Positions 10,147 to 22,462 are shown, counted from the stretch's first letter. The stretch: 64,000 bases of DNA from Eustoma russellianum (GCA_036186865.1 AP025067.1:22962980-23026979), one strand, 5' to 3'. Made by a program: numbers and translations. The notes: generated from the sequence alone by a model not told the origin.

Positions 10147-13100
10147 TGTAGAGAAAAAGGGGTTTGAGTGATTTTCAATTACATGATTTAAATGTGCACA
10201 AAAACGAGCATAAGATAAAACGTGCATGATATATATACAAACGTGTACATGTATGCATGATATCTTGCCATTACTTGCCTTATTTAGCTTAATATTATGT
10301 TGCCGTACTAACGAGCCATGAAGCATTAAAGCTTACATCATATAGCAAACATTTGTTGTGTTTATACTATTTTCAGGTGCCACCATTAATGAACTAAACT
10401 AGTTCATTAAGTGAAGTACTTAGTTTAATAAACTAAGTAGTTCATTAAAGGAAGCTACATTTGGAAAAGGCACAAAGGCAACAAAGCTAAGGAAGGAAAG
10501 TTTTCTCCTCCCCCCATCCTTTAATGCACACGGCTATATACATATATATCACATATATTTTCAGATTTTTTAAATAAAGGCACATACACATGTATTCCAA
10601 CGTACTACCGACACGTTATATATTTTACGTACGTACGTCACACCACTATACTTAACTCATATTTATGAGTATATTCAGGTCTTATATCATATGATATAAG
10701 ATATGGTGATGACAAATCAAATACGACACGTTAAAAGATTCTAAACCGAAATTTGTCGTATCGGGCGAATACCGAAACTTCGCCAACGTGTCACGTACTT
10801 GCCATAAATAAATGGTCAGCCCCTATACTTCAAAAATCATCATAAATTTCGTGCCATACATGATATTTTCAGCCAAAAATACTTTCCATGTTGGCACACA
10901 CAAATTACTCCACATTAAGGCCAAAATGTGAAGATTCCAAGTTTAAGTTTGTCACATGCTAATGGTACCACTTTAAACCAGCCAAGTGCTGAGATTTAAA
11001 GTATATATTATATATATTATGTATAACATAATCTATATAACATGTGCAAAAGTTAGAATTTAAATTAGAGAAAAATCGGGTAATCGATAAATATCGAAAA
11101 TTCGGTTTTCTACGCACACAACACATGGAACGTTTTTGGTACATCATGTGACACGTATCTAGACACTTTTTACATATGATATACATCTTAAAGTGTTCTA
11201 GAAAATTAAATTAAGGGCTGATTGGAATATAACATGTGTGTATTAATAAATGTGCATTATTTTACAAAGTTAGCAAAAATAAATTTCAGCACATTCACAT
11301 CCTCATTCCAACGTCTACACCAGCTGTTTTGGAGCATATTTGGAGCCTTGTTGGCATATTGATTGGTCAAAGATCAATCATACAATGTTGGTGAATTGAA
11401 GAGAAAAGCTACAAATGGTAAGAATTCAACATATATCTCTCTTATGTCACATGCTGAAAATTTCAGCATACTACACACAAGCTGGCCAATTTTTGCTATT
11501 CAATGTGACATATTTTGTCATCTTTTATTAGGTGATTGATTAGAAGAAGATATGGAAAGGTTTTGAATATTATTTAAATAAATAAATGGTGATATTTTAC
11601 ATATCACACATGCTGAAAATTTTTCAGCATGTGTACAACTTGTTGGCCGAATTTAAAAAGCCAAATGTGTCCAAGTTCATTTGTTAATTGATAGCAATAC
11701 TTACCATAAATTGTTGATTCATTTTTATGATAAAAAATCAAAGAATATTTGGTATTATTTTGAAAGAAAAGGAAGGATGCACATGCTGAAAATTCAGCAT
11801 GGCAAGAGAACCTTATGGCCGATTTTTATGCATGGATTGGGAAGGATTTTTTGGTCTTGCAATTTATGATGTATCTCTTGATTTATGGAAGGTATTATGT
11901 GATGATTTTTGGCATATGGTTGAGTGTAATTATCAGATTTTTTCCATGTCATCATGATGACAACGTTGAACCAATAAGGAGGTGCCAAGTAAGCGAAGAC
12001 TAAGTGATCATCCAATGAGAAGATGCCAAGTAAGCAAGGCCTTGTCACAATGATGTCTTACACTCTCTCAAGGACTTAAAAGATAATTTTCAAGAGGGGG
12101 AGACTTACCAAAGGGGACGGCTGCAAGGTTAAAAAGAAAGAGAAGAGAGCAAACAAAAACAAGGCCAAGCATTGCAAAATCAAAGTGATCAAAAAGCCTA
12201 GTTCTTCTTCTTCTACATTTTCTCTTTCTTTCTTTCTTCTTGTAAGCCTATTGTATTCATATTCCTTCAATCTTGAATAGGCTTGATATAAACCACCATT
12301 CATTATATATCTTTGTAAAAGATTGATCAAGGTGTGATCAATCTTCATTCTTACGAGGTGGTGGTGTTCGTGTGAATTGTACTCGTCATACAAGGTTTGT
12401 AAAGGGTTGGAGTTAGGTGTAACTCTATCAACCCTGCGGTAAGGTGTACTGCGTGTGTGTGTATAGTGTGAACCAAGAAAGGTTTTCCTTGAAGACTGGA
12501 GTAGGTTGTTTATAGCCGAACCAGTATAAAATTCTTGGTGCCATTTACTTTCTGCATTTACTTTTCATTTACTGCACTGTTTATCCTTCTTGTTCGCATC
12601 CGTAAAAATAGTAACAATTTTCAAAAATTACGAAAATTTTCAGAAATATACTTATACATTCTAGGGTTAATTTGGCACAAGTTTCAACCCTTTTGGATAA
12701 GTATAAGTCAATCAAACATCAAAAGTTCTGAGACTAGTGCAGTCTGATTTTCAGACTTGCAAAGGTTGAGACTTTGGTTGTAGTTGACCTACTTCCCAAA
12801 AGAATTTTCCAAAACTGTTTCAACCCATTTAAATATAGTATATAAGGAGTTAGTGGTTAAATTTTCAGAGCATTTGGACGTTCACACAAATAGGAATTAA
12901 TTTTTCAAAACCATCTACCGTTTCTGGCAGATTTGCACAATCTGAGTACCAACGGTTTTTAAAGGGGTTAAAGGTTGAATTTAAATTTGAAATTTTTAAG
13001 GGACCCTCATAACATCTGAGGCTAAGTTCTCTCAAAATTTCATAATTTTTGGAGACCTCTAACCTAGTTTTTAAAAACGTTTTAAAACTGGTCCTGAAAA

Positions 13101-13211
13101 CAGAATCTGATTTCAGAACTTGAATTGTTCAAGTTTAAAGAAATTTTAAAAACCACACTTTCCGCACCATCTATTCAACCCCCCTTCTAGTGGTGCCTTA
13201 CATATCCTACA
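10147..13211 (+). repeat. 5' LTR of the gag-only element
   Basis: 3065 bp, TG...CA ends. It contains several palindromes: around 10384-10450, a perfect 20-bp one at 10681-10700, and three copies of a CATGCTGAA/TTCAGCATG hairpin (see findings). No coding frame of note is present. Confidence 0.95.
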
Positions 13212-13213
13212 AT

Positions 13214-13225
13214 TGGTATCAGAGC
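13214..13225 (+). promoter_or_regulatory. Primer binding site
   Basis: TGGTATCAGAGC lies two bases after the 5' LTR. It is complementary to the 3' end of the initiator methionine tRNA, the usual Copia primer. Confidence 0.93.
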
Positions 13226-13265
13226 GCAGGAACACTCACTTCAAAGAATCCAACGATTCAGTGAG

Positions 13266-15229
13266 ATGGCAACCACAACCGTGCAAGAAGGAATGTCAAC
13301 TGTAAGGTCTCCTTTTTTCGACGGTGAGTCTTTTATTCAATGAAATTAAGAATGAAACTTTTTCTTATGGCTATTGATATTAATCTATGGTCCATCATAG
13401 AAGATGGTCCATTTGTTCCTACTAAGATGTCAATTATTGATGGTGTCACACTAGAGGTTACAAAAACGAAACAAGAATACACTAGTGATGACAAAAAGAA
13501 GTTGAGTATGAATGCTAAAGCCATGCAACTACTATTAAACGGCCTAAGTAAAAGTGAGGCTAGTTACGTGTCTAATTGCTCTAGTGCTCAAGAGATGTGG
13601 CATATTCTTGAAATGAAACATGAAGGGACTAGCCAAGTAAAGGAGTCCAAAATCAATATGCTCATGTCCACACTTGAGTCCTTTAAATTATTGCCAAATG
13701 AGTCTATTGTTGAGATGGATTTACGCTTGACTAACATTTAAAATTCTCTTGAGTCTCTTGGCAAAGCCTTCACTATGCAGGAAAAGGTACAAAAGGTCTT
13801 GCGAAGCCTTCCATCCGAGTGGGACCCTAAAGTAACGGCCATAGAAGAAAGTAAAGAGACCAAATCGATTAAAATGGAAGAACTAATCGGATCACTTAAG
13901 GTATACGAAAACAAACTTTCTTTAAGACATTCTGAGTCCATTTCTAATAATGACAGGGCTATAGCATTTAAATCAAATGAATACGTCGTAGATGATAGTG
14001 ACACAGATTCCGATGATGAGGACTTAATCACAATGGCTAAAAGATTAAGAAAAATATTGAGAAAATCGATTAAACATAAGTCTACCTCATCTAAGGATCA
14101 TAAAAATAAAAATAAGGAAATAAAGTGCTATGAATGCGGCAAACTTGGACATTTATCATATGACTGCCGTAATAAAGAAAAACAAACAAACAAATACCCT
14201 GACAAGGATCGGAACAAGAATAGACTCGTCTCAGAACCTAAGCAAAGGAGAAGAGCATTCAAAGCCTCCACTTGGAGTGACACATCCGACTCTGAGACTG
14301 ATGATACGGAAGAACACAAGGCACAAGTATGCTTTACATCTAAAGCATCAAATGAGGTATCTTCCGACTCTGATTCCGATTCTGAATGTTCATATGATGA
14401 TTTATTTAGTCAATATTTAGAATTGCATAAGTTTTCAAAGACTCTTGCAAAAGAAAAGAAGCGATTAATTGAAGACAAGAAATTGTTAGAATCTTCTAAC
14501 AAAGATCTTGTGTCTCAATTAAACGATTCAAAAGAAGAGTCGTCATGCATTATAAATTCATTAAAATCTGAAATTTCATCATTGTCATTAGAGAACATTG
14601 AATTGAAATCCGAGATTTCAAACTTGAAATCAAGGAATGCGCATGTAGAGAAAAAGGTGAAACAATTTGATACGGGATCCAACATGCTAGATCGCATTAT
14701 TTTATCACAAAAACATGACAGTGATAAAACTGGATTAGGATACAGCGAGACAAACGAAGCATCATCTAAACCATCCAAGTTTGTTTTGTCTAAGAAAGTA
14801 GACACATCAAAGGCATACGTAGCGCCTAAAATAAAGCAAAAACCTCCTCTCCCCACATCTCGTCATATCTCTTCTTCATCTCATACGAAGTATAATTATG
14901 TGCCGTATAAATATGAGAAGAAGACTAGTACACCATTTATCTCATCTCATCTTGCTTCTTATCATACAAAGAGAAATCACATGCCATATAGAAAGCCACT
15001 GATGCATATGCGACATTCGTATCATAAAAATGCATCTAGATCACTCCCCGTGCATGCAAAACAAAAACGAAAACCATACTATATGCATGATGGGATTCTT
15101 GGCCAAAGGCCAAACGCATTTGCCCCCAATGGATACTATGTTGCATTTTCATCATCTTACTCACCTTTTGGAAGACCTAGAAAGGTCACCCAAATTTGGG
15201 TACCAAAAGGGACATTTTCAAAGGGTTGA
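13266..15229 (+). pseudogene. Gag protein of the gag-only element, two breaks near the N terminus
   Basis: The start MATTTVQEGMSTV at 13266 is typical of SIRE-type Gag. A one-base deletion near 13341 shifts the frame, and a TAA at 13739-13741 gives a second break. From 13775 the frame is open for 484 codons. It contains the rest of the UBN2 domain (LRSLPSEWDPKVTAIEE and MEELIGSLKVYE), an acidic serine/aspartate stretch, a CCHC zinc knuckle (CYECGKLGHLSYDC), a coiled-coil segment of about 100 residues, a basic histidine/tyrosine-rich tail and the terminal QIWVPKG. In SIRE elements WVPK precedes the protease; here the protein stops. Gag would package the RNA into virus-like particles. Confidence 0.88.
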
Positions 15230-15314
15230 ATAAATAACCCTTACAAACGCACATATATGAAATGCATGATTTTTTTTTCTTCTTTACAGGCATCTTTTGA
15301 TTTGCTTTCCAAAA

Positions 15315-15489
15315 TAAAGGGGGAGGGAAAGCATGATTTAAGGGGAGAGAGATACTGATTGCATAAATCAAGGGGGAGCTAATTCGAAATTTAAATTTCG
15401 AATTTTGAATTTATGCATAATTGAAGGGGGGGCGATAGGATTTAAATCATGTGCATAAGTTATTTTGAAAATCATCAAAAGGGGGAGAT
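15315..15489 (+). promoter_or_regulatory. Series of polypurine tracts before the 3' LTR
   Basis: Five G-rich purine runs occur at about 15315-15330, 15340-15352, 15370-15378, 15423-15432 and 15475-15488. The last one (AAAAGGGGGAGA) is adjacent to the 3' LTR and is the likely primer for plus-strand DNA. A perfect 24-bp palindrome lies between them at 15381-15404. Confidence 0.8.
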
Positions 15490-18400
15490 TGTAGAGAAAA
15501 AGGGGTTTGAGTGATTTTCAAATACATGATTTAAATGTGCACAAAAACGAGCATAAGATAAAACGTGCATGATATATATACAAACGTGTACATGTATGCA
15601 TGATATCTTGCCATTACTTGTCTTATTTAGCTTATATATTATGTTGCCGTACCAACGAGCCATGAAGAATTAAAGCTTACATCATATGGCAAACATTTGT
15701 TGTGTTTATACTATTTTCAGGTGCCACTATTAATGAACTAAACTAGTTCATTAAGTGAAGTACTTAGTTTAATAAACTAAGTAGTTCATTAAAGGAAGCT
15801 ACATTTGGAAAAGGCACAAAAGCAACAAATCTAAGGAAGGAAAGTTTTCTCCTCCCCCCATCCTTTAATGCACACGGCTATATACATATATATCACATAT
15901 ATTTTCAGATTTTTTAAATAAAGGCACATACACATGTATTCCAACGTACTACCGACACGTTATATATTTTACGTACGTACGTCACACCACTATAATTAAC
16001 TCATATTTATGAGTATATTCAGGTCTTATATCATATGATATAAGATATGGTGATGACAAATCAAATATGACACGTTAAAAGGTTCTAAACCGAAATTTGT
16101 CGTATCGGGCGAATACCGAAACTTCGCCAACGTGTCACGTACTTGCCATAAATAAATGGTCAGCCCCTATACTTCAAAAATCATCATAAATTTCGTGTCA
16201 TACATGATATTTTCAGCCAAAAATACTTTCCATGTTGGCACACACAAATTACTCCACATTAAGGCCAAAATGTGAAGATTCCAAGTTTAATTTTGTCACA
16301 TGCTAATGGTACCACTTTAAACCAGTCAAGTGCTGAGATTTAAAGTATATATTATATATATTATGTATAACATAATATATATAACATGTGCAAAATTTGG
16401 AATTTAAATTAGAGAAAAATCGGGTAATCGATAAATATCGAAAATTCGGTTTTCTACGCACACAACACATGGAACGTTTTTGGTACATCATGTGACACGT
16501 ATCTAGACACTTTTTACATATGATATACATCTTAAAGTGTTCTAAAAAATTAAATTAAGGGCTGATTGGAATATAACATGTGTGTATTAATAAATGTGCA
16601 TTATTTTACAAAGTTAGCAAAAATAAATTTCAGCACATTCACATCCTCATTCCAACGTCTACACCAGCTGTTTTGGAGCATATTTGGAGCCTTGTTGGCA
16701 TATTGATTGGTCAAGGATCAATCATACAATGTTGGTGAATTGAAGAGAAAAGCTACAAATGGTAAGAATTCAACATGTATCTCTCTTATGTCACATGCTG
16801 AAAATTTCAGCATACTACACACAAGCTGGCCGATTTTTTCTATTCAATGTGACATATTTTGTCATCTTTTATTAGGTGATTGATTAGAAGAAGATATGGA
16901 AAGGTTTTGAATATTATTTAAATAAATAAATGGTGATATTTTACATATCACACATGCTGAAAATTTTTCAGCATGTGTACAACTTGTTGGCCGAATTTAA
17001 AGAGCCAAATGTGTCCAAGTTCATTTGTTAATTGATAGCAATACTTACCATAAATTGTTGATTCATTTCTATGATGAAAAATCAAAAAAAATATTTGGTA
17101 TTATTTTGAAAGAAAAGGAAGGATGCACATGCTGAAAATTCAGCATGGCAAGACAACCTTATGGCCGATTTTTATGCATGGATTGGGAAGGATTTTTTGG
17201 TCTTGCAATTTATGATGTATCTCTTGATTTATGGAAGGTATTATGTGATGATTTTTGGCACATGGTTGAGTGTAATTATCAGATTTTTTCCATGTCATCA
17301 TGATGACAATGTTGAACCAATAAGGAGGTGCCAAGTAAGCGAAGACTAAGTGATCATCCAATGAGAAGATGCCAAGTAAGCAAGGCCTTGTCACAATGAT
17401 GTCTTACACTCTCTCAAGGACTTAAAAGATAATTTTCAAGAGGGGGAGACTTACCAAAGGGGACGGCTGCAAGGTTAAAAAGAAAGAGAAGAGAGCAAAC
17501 AAAAACAAGGCCAAGCATTGCAAAATCAAAGTGATCAAAAAGCCTAGTTCTTCTTCTTCTACATTTTCTCTTTCTTTCTTTCTTCTTGTAAGCCTATTGT
17601 ATTCATATTCTTTCAATCTTGAATAGGCTTGATATAAACCACCATTCATTCTATATCTTTGTAAAAGATTGATCAAGGTGTGATCAATCTTCATTCTTAC
17701 GAGGTGGTGGTGTTCGTGTGAATTGTACTCGTCATATAAGGTTTGTAAAGGGTTGGAGTTAGGTGTAACTCTATCAACACTGCGGTAAGGTGTACTGCGT
17801 GTGTGTGATTAGTGTGAACCAAGGAAGGTGTTCCTTGAAGACTGGAGTAGGTTGTTTATAATCGAACCAGTATAAAATTCTTGGTGCCATTTACTTTCTG
17901 CATTTACTTTTCAGTTACTGCACTGTTTATCCTTCTTGTTCGCATCCGTAAAAATAGTAAACGATTTTCAAAAATTACAAAAATTTTCAGAAATATACTT
18001 ATACGTTCTAGGGTTAATTTGGCACAAGTTTCAACCCTTTTGGATAAGTATAAGTCAATCAAACATCAAAAGTTCTGAGACTAGTGCAGTCTGATTTTCA
18101 GACTTGCAAATGTTGAGACTTTGGTTGTAGTTGACCTACTTCCCAAACGAATTTTCCAAAACTGTTTCAACCCATTTAAATATAGTATATAAGGAGTTAG
18201 TGGTTAAATTTTCAGAGCATTTGGACGTTCACACAAATAGGAATTAATTTTCCAAAACCATCTACCGTTTCTGGCAGATTTGCACAATCTGAGTACCAAC
18301 GGTTTTTGAAGGGGTTAAAGGTTGAATTTTAATTTGAAATTTTTAGGGACCCTCATAACATCTGAGGCTAAGTTCTCTCAAAATTTCATAATTTTTGGAG

Positions 18401-18559
18401 ACCTATAACATAGTTTTTAAAAACGTTTTAAAACTAGTCCTGAAAACATAATCTGTTTTCAGAACTTGAATTGTTCAAGTTTAAAGAAATTTTAAAAACC
18501 ACACTTTCCGCATCATCTATTCAACCCCTCCCTTCTAGTGGTGCCTTGCAGATCCTACA
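15490..18559 (+). repeat. 3' LTR of the gag-only element
   Basis: 3070 bp, near-identical to 10147-13211 with scattered substitutions and small indels. It ends CCTACA and is followed by the second AGGAT. The three internal hairpins are conserved at 16795-16813, 16950-16978 and 17128-17147. Confidence 0.95.
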
Positions 18560-18564
18560 AGGAT

Positions 18565-20990
18565 GTTTCCCACACTGTATGGTGGAGCATTTATTGGCCA
18601 TTAACTCAGATCACCTTGCTGTTCTAATGCGTTTTGAGTACTTGCAGAGACAGTCAGTCTCTCCCAGGCGGTTTGACCAGTTTTGGCTTGAGGATGGTGA
18701 GCGTAAACATGTAATAGAGGAAGGGAGGCAAGCTCCATATTCACTAAATGGCCTAGTGGGTTCTGTGGTGCATCTGAGGGAAATGTTAACCTCATGGAGC
18801 AAAGCAAGGCATGGAAATATTCCTGCTAGAGTGAAACGTCTAAGACGGAATGTAGTGGATATGATGGCAAAGTCTGATGTTTATCCTGATGATGTGGTAC
18901 GCTTACAAGATGAACTTTCACATTACGAAGGTTTGGAGGAGTCGTATTGACGTCAAAGGTCAAGGGTGGAATGGTTGATCAAGGGTGATCGGAATACGAC
19001 CTACTTTCACCACAAGCTAATGTGAGGCGTGCACGTAATGATATTAAATCGTTGCTTCGATTGGATGGACAGCCCACTGAGGACCCATTGATGATTCAGG
19101 AGATAGTGCGTGATTTCTACATCAACTTGTTTACTAGTGAGGGGGTCCTCCAAGATATACCACAGGGTGCTCATTTTCTTACATTGAACCCAAAGGTTGT
19201 GATGGCGTTATCTCATTTATACATGCTGGAGAAGGTGCTACGAGCGGTGAAGCAGATGCTGGCAACCAAAGCTCCTGGTTCGGATGTAATGCAAGCGATC
19301 GTTTTGCATCAAAGTTGGGACGTGTTGGGTAATGATGTAATTTGTATAATTCTTTCTTTCCTAAATGGTGATGTACCTATTGATGAGCTTAATTCCATTT
19401 ATATCTGTTTGATACCCAAAGTTAAGTCTCCTAAGCAAGTTGCAGACATAGACCCATTGGTCTGTGTAATACTCTTTATAAGGTGATCTCCCTTTATAAT
19501 CGTTTGAAGCAAGTACTTGTTCAGGTGGTGGATGATGCTCAGAGTGCTTTCATTCCGGATCGTCTTATCACGGATAATGCAATGATTGCTCTGTAATGCT
19601 TTCACACGATGCAGTCGCAGTGGCATGGGCGAAATGGTTTCGTTGGGCTGAAGTTGGACCTTTCAAAAGCATATGATCAGGTTGAGTGGGCATATTTGCA
19701 GCAGGTCATGAAATGTATGATTTTTCTTGAGCGGTTTGTACACCTAGTCATGAAATGTGTGATAACTGCTACTTTGGCCGTGTTAGTGAATGGTAACCCA
19801 ATGCAACCATTCCGGCCCACACGAGGGATACGCTAAGGTGACCCAATCTCGCCTTTTCTTTTTGTGCTTTGTGCAGAGGGACTGTCGGCATTGATTCAGG
19901 GAGCGGAAGCGAATGGTGGGTGGAAGGGTATTCCGTTTGGAGTAGAGCATGGAGTGCGGATTACACTTCTGTTGTTTGCAGATGATTCTTTATTGTGGTA
20001 TGAAGCTTCTTATCAGACAACTCAAAGGGTGGTAAATATTTTGCAACAATACTCTGATATTTCTGGTCAAAGAGTTAATGTGACTAAATCCTCTACATAT
20101 TTTTTGAAAAACATCCTTCCACATGATAAGGTACTAATATGCTCTACTTTGGGTGTACATGGGAAAATAGCAAAAGATACCTAGGTCTTCCTTTTATGAT
20201 TGGACGGTCTTTGGGTGTACATGGAAAATAGCAAAACATACCTAGGTCTTCCTTTTATGATTGGACGGTCTAAACGAGCAATATTCCAGTTCATAGAAAA
20301 CCGTATTCGAAAAAAGCTATCGGGTTGGAAAGAACAATACTTGTCAATCACTGAGAAGGAGGTACTTATCAAATCAGTTCTTCAAGCTATTCCTACTTAT
20401 ATTATACAATGTTTTACACTGCCAGTGACGTTGTGTAATAAGGTAACTTCTCTGATACGACAATTTTAGTGGAGTGCGACGAGATGCGAGAGGCCATTTG
20501 TTGGAGGGCATAGGATGAATTGTGTACCCCAAAAAAGAGGGAGGAATAGGTTTCCGTGACATGAGAGCGTTCAACTTAGCATTGCTGGCGAAACAGGGGT
20601 GGAGGTTGATACAAAGGCCAGTTTCGTTGGTAGCTCATGTTATGGCTACAAAATATTATCCTCACTCAAATTTTTTGTTGGCACAAGTGCGTTCTGCTAC
20701 TTCGTATCTTTGGCGTAGTCTTATGGATGGACGTGATGCATTATCTTTGGGTGTGCGGTACCGTGTCGGAAATGGACAAAGCATTCGAGCGTGGACAGAC
20801 CCGTGGATCCCAATTCCTACTTCCTTCAGGTTTTCGGGCTTTCTGGTTCGGGTTACCATCCTACTTATGTGAGCAGTTATTTTAATCAAGATATTGGAGA
20901 GTGGAATAAACCTTTGTTTCAGGCATGTTTCTTACATTATGAAGTGGATGCTATATTGACCATTCCATTAAGGTGTAGTGTGCAGCAATA
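18565..20990 (+). pseudogene. L1-A ORF2: endonuclease end and reverse transcriptase
   Basis: The endonuclease resumes with NSDHLAVLMRF (18601 onward, the SDH motif). Then follow the linker (WLIKGDRNTTYFH near 18980) and the RT fingers and palm: LDLSKAYDQVEW (19651), GNPMQPFRPTRGIR with a stop in place of the glutamine of the RQGDP block (TAA at 19834), the catalytic LLLFADDSL (19972, FADD kept) and WKEQYLSITEKEVLIKSVL. Frame changes occur near 18950, 19485, 20184 and 20460. In an active element this protein nicks the target and copies the LINE RNA there. Confidence 0.88.
20147..20269 (+). repeat. Tandem duplication of 62 bp inside L1-A RT
   Basis: 20147-20208 and 20209-20269 are near-identical direct copies beginning CTTTGGGTGTACATGG. 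The second is one base shorter. The duplication doubles the YLGLPFMIG block and shifts the frame. Confidence 0.95.
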
Positions 20991-21059
20991 AAAGATACAA
21001 TTATTTGGCATCATACTCTGAATGATGCGTACTCGGTATGCTCTGGTTATTATATTTAC

Positions 21060-22072
21060 ATGCAGCATAAAAGGCACCTTGGTGGGAGTGGTGGTCCAAC
21101 TTCAAGGTCAGCAAGTCATGCTTTCTGGAAAACTTTGTGGAATTTGAAGATATTTCCAAAAACTCGAATATTCCTTTGGAAGGTAGTTAGAGCAGCTCTT
21201 CCGATTGAAGATGGTCTACATCGACGTCCTTCTCATATGGATGCGTGTTGTCCAATCTGTAGTCGAGACGTAGAGGATTTGTATCATTGTCGTTTTGAAT
21301 GCTCATGGGTGCGACCTATAGGGAAGAATTTACTGCCGTTTGAAGGAGATCAAGTGAATCGCAACCCTGAAAGGGTACTCTTGTGGGTTTTCAATACGTT
21401 GCGGCCAGAGATGCAAGAGTATGTTGTGATGGTGTGTTGGCTGATTTGGAAGGCATAGTGTGGCTTTATTTTTGAAGGAAAACAGGTTGATGCATTGACT
21501 GTTATTCATGGTGCAACATCCTTGCAATTAGAGATGGTGGACCGAAGAAAGGTTGAAGGTTCTAGGGGGCTCAAGATATGGCGTGTTTTGCTGCTTGACA
21601 GTTACCAGAAGGTAGGCGGATATCGATCAATGTGGATGTTGGGTTTGCAGCTGATGGCAGACGAGCCTGTGGAATTATTGTACGAGATGTCAGGGGTCAT
21701 ATTTGGCGGAGTGAATCACAATCTTTGCCATGCGATAGATATGTGCTTTAGGATGAATTAATGGCTGTGCAACGCGGTTTGGAATTAGCTCAGCAGATGG
21801 GATATGTCTTTGTTGATTGCTGGTCCAATTGTTTAGCGGTGACACAACTGCTTCGGCATGAACATGAACCTTGGCACCCTTTTTCATCCATTATAGCTAC
21901 ATGTACGAGCATTCTAAACATGCTACCTAATTCCATCATTCGATTTACTAGACGCGAACATAATAAACCTGCGCATCTTCTTGCTCAACTAGCTTTAAGT
22001 TCTTCACCTATGGTTTGGGGTCCCAACCCTCCCCTTGATATATTGTACGCTTCTGTGGTGAATATTTGTTAA
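21060..22072 (+). pseudogene. L1-A ORF2 C-terminal zinc-binding domain and RNase H
   Basis: 21060-21458 reads FWKTLWNLKIFPKTRIFLWK and CCPICSRDVEDLYHCRFEC, the zinc-binding RVT domain of plant L1 elements. 21495-22072 is an RNase H-like domain over two frames, ending with RFTRREHNKPAHLLAQLAL. The motif VDCWSNCLAV near 21810 holds the aspartate of the central active-site strand. The stop at 22070-22072 precedes a short 3' untranslated region and the poly(A). Confidence 0.85.
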
Positions 22073-22093
22073 TGTAGTATCTCTGTTTGTTTC

Positions 22094-22106
22094 AAAAAAA
22101 AAAAAA
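22094..22106 (+). other. Poly(A) tail of L1-A
   Basis: An uninterrupted A run follows TTTGTTTC and precedes the right copy of the target-site duplication. Confidence 0.93.
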
Positions 22107-22120
22107 AAGCACTGCTGTAA
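22107..22120 (+). repeat. Target-site duplication of L1-A, right copy
   Basis: AAGCACTGCTGTAA, identical to 8921-8934. Confidence 0.93.
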
Positions 22121-22462
22121 CAAATTAGAAAGCTATAAAAACAGGTACAACGTAATATCTAATAACATTTTACATTGTACATTAACATTATGTAATAAAA
22201 CTATTTCGGCCAGTGGCCCTTTTTTTTTAATTAGATGTATGGTAAACTGAGTTACAGTTCCCCAAGAAGTTGAGTTTGACATACAAATAAGAGAAAAATC
22301 AGTTAATGTTGAAATCGATCAACAGACCCAATAATTAGGACATATTTGATCATTTTCCCAATAATCGGTACAAGCTATTAAAACGATGAGATGGTCCTTC
22401 GAAAATTAAATTAAATTAGTGAAAGAACTCAAATCACAAATTAACTTCAGCATCATTATTTC
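22121..22462. other. Flanking sequence between L1-A and chromovirus C
   Basis: AT-rich, no gene seen. It is the continuation of the sequence left of 8921. ATTTC at 22458-22462 abuts the end of the chromovirus LTR and would be its 5-bp target duplication; the partner copy is not in view. Confidence 0.55.

Larger units (their letters stand above)
10147..18559 (+). mobile_element. Gag-only, non-autonomous LTR retrotransposon (TR-GAG-like)
   Basis: Two direct repeats of about 3.07 kb enclose a 2.28-kb internal region. The internal region contains a methionine-initiator-type primer site, one gag reading frame and purine tracts, but no protease, integrase, reverse transcriptase or RNase H. The element begins TGTAGAG, ends CCTACA and is flanked by AGGAT (10142-10146 and 18560-18564). 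Its Gag resembles the SIRE/Maximus group of Copia. It would need polymerase from another element. The LTRs differ by roughly 1.5-2 percent by eye, so the insertion is fairly recent. Confidence 0.92.
8935..22106 (+). mobile_element. L1-A: LINE of the L1 superfamily, nested host of an LTR element
   Basis: The element runs from a short 5' untranslated region through ORF1, a partial endonuclease, reverse transcriptase, zinc-binding domain and RNase H to a poly(A) tail. It is bounded by a perfect 14-bp target-site duplication, as expected from target-primed reverse transcription. Without the nested LTR element it is about 4.75 kb. It lacks the end of ORF1 and the start of ORF2, so it was either deleted internally or copied from a defective source. 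Confidence 0.93.
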
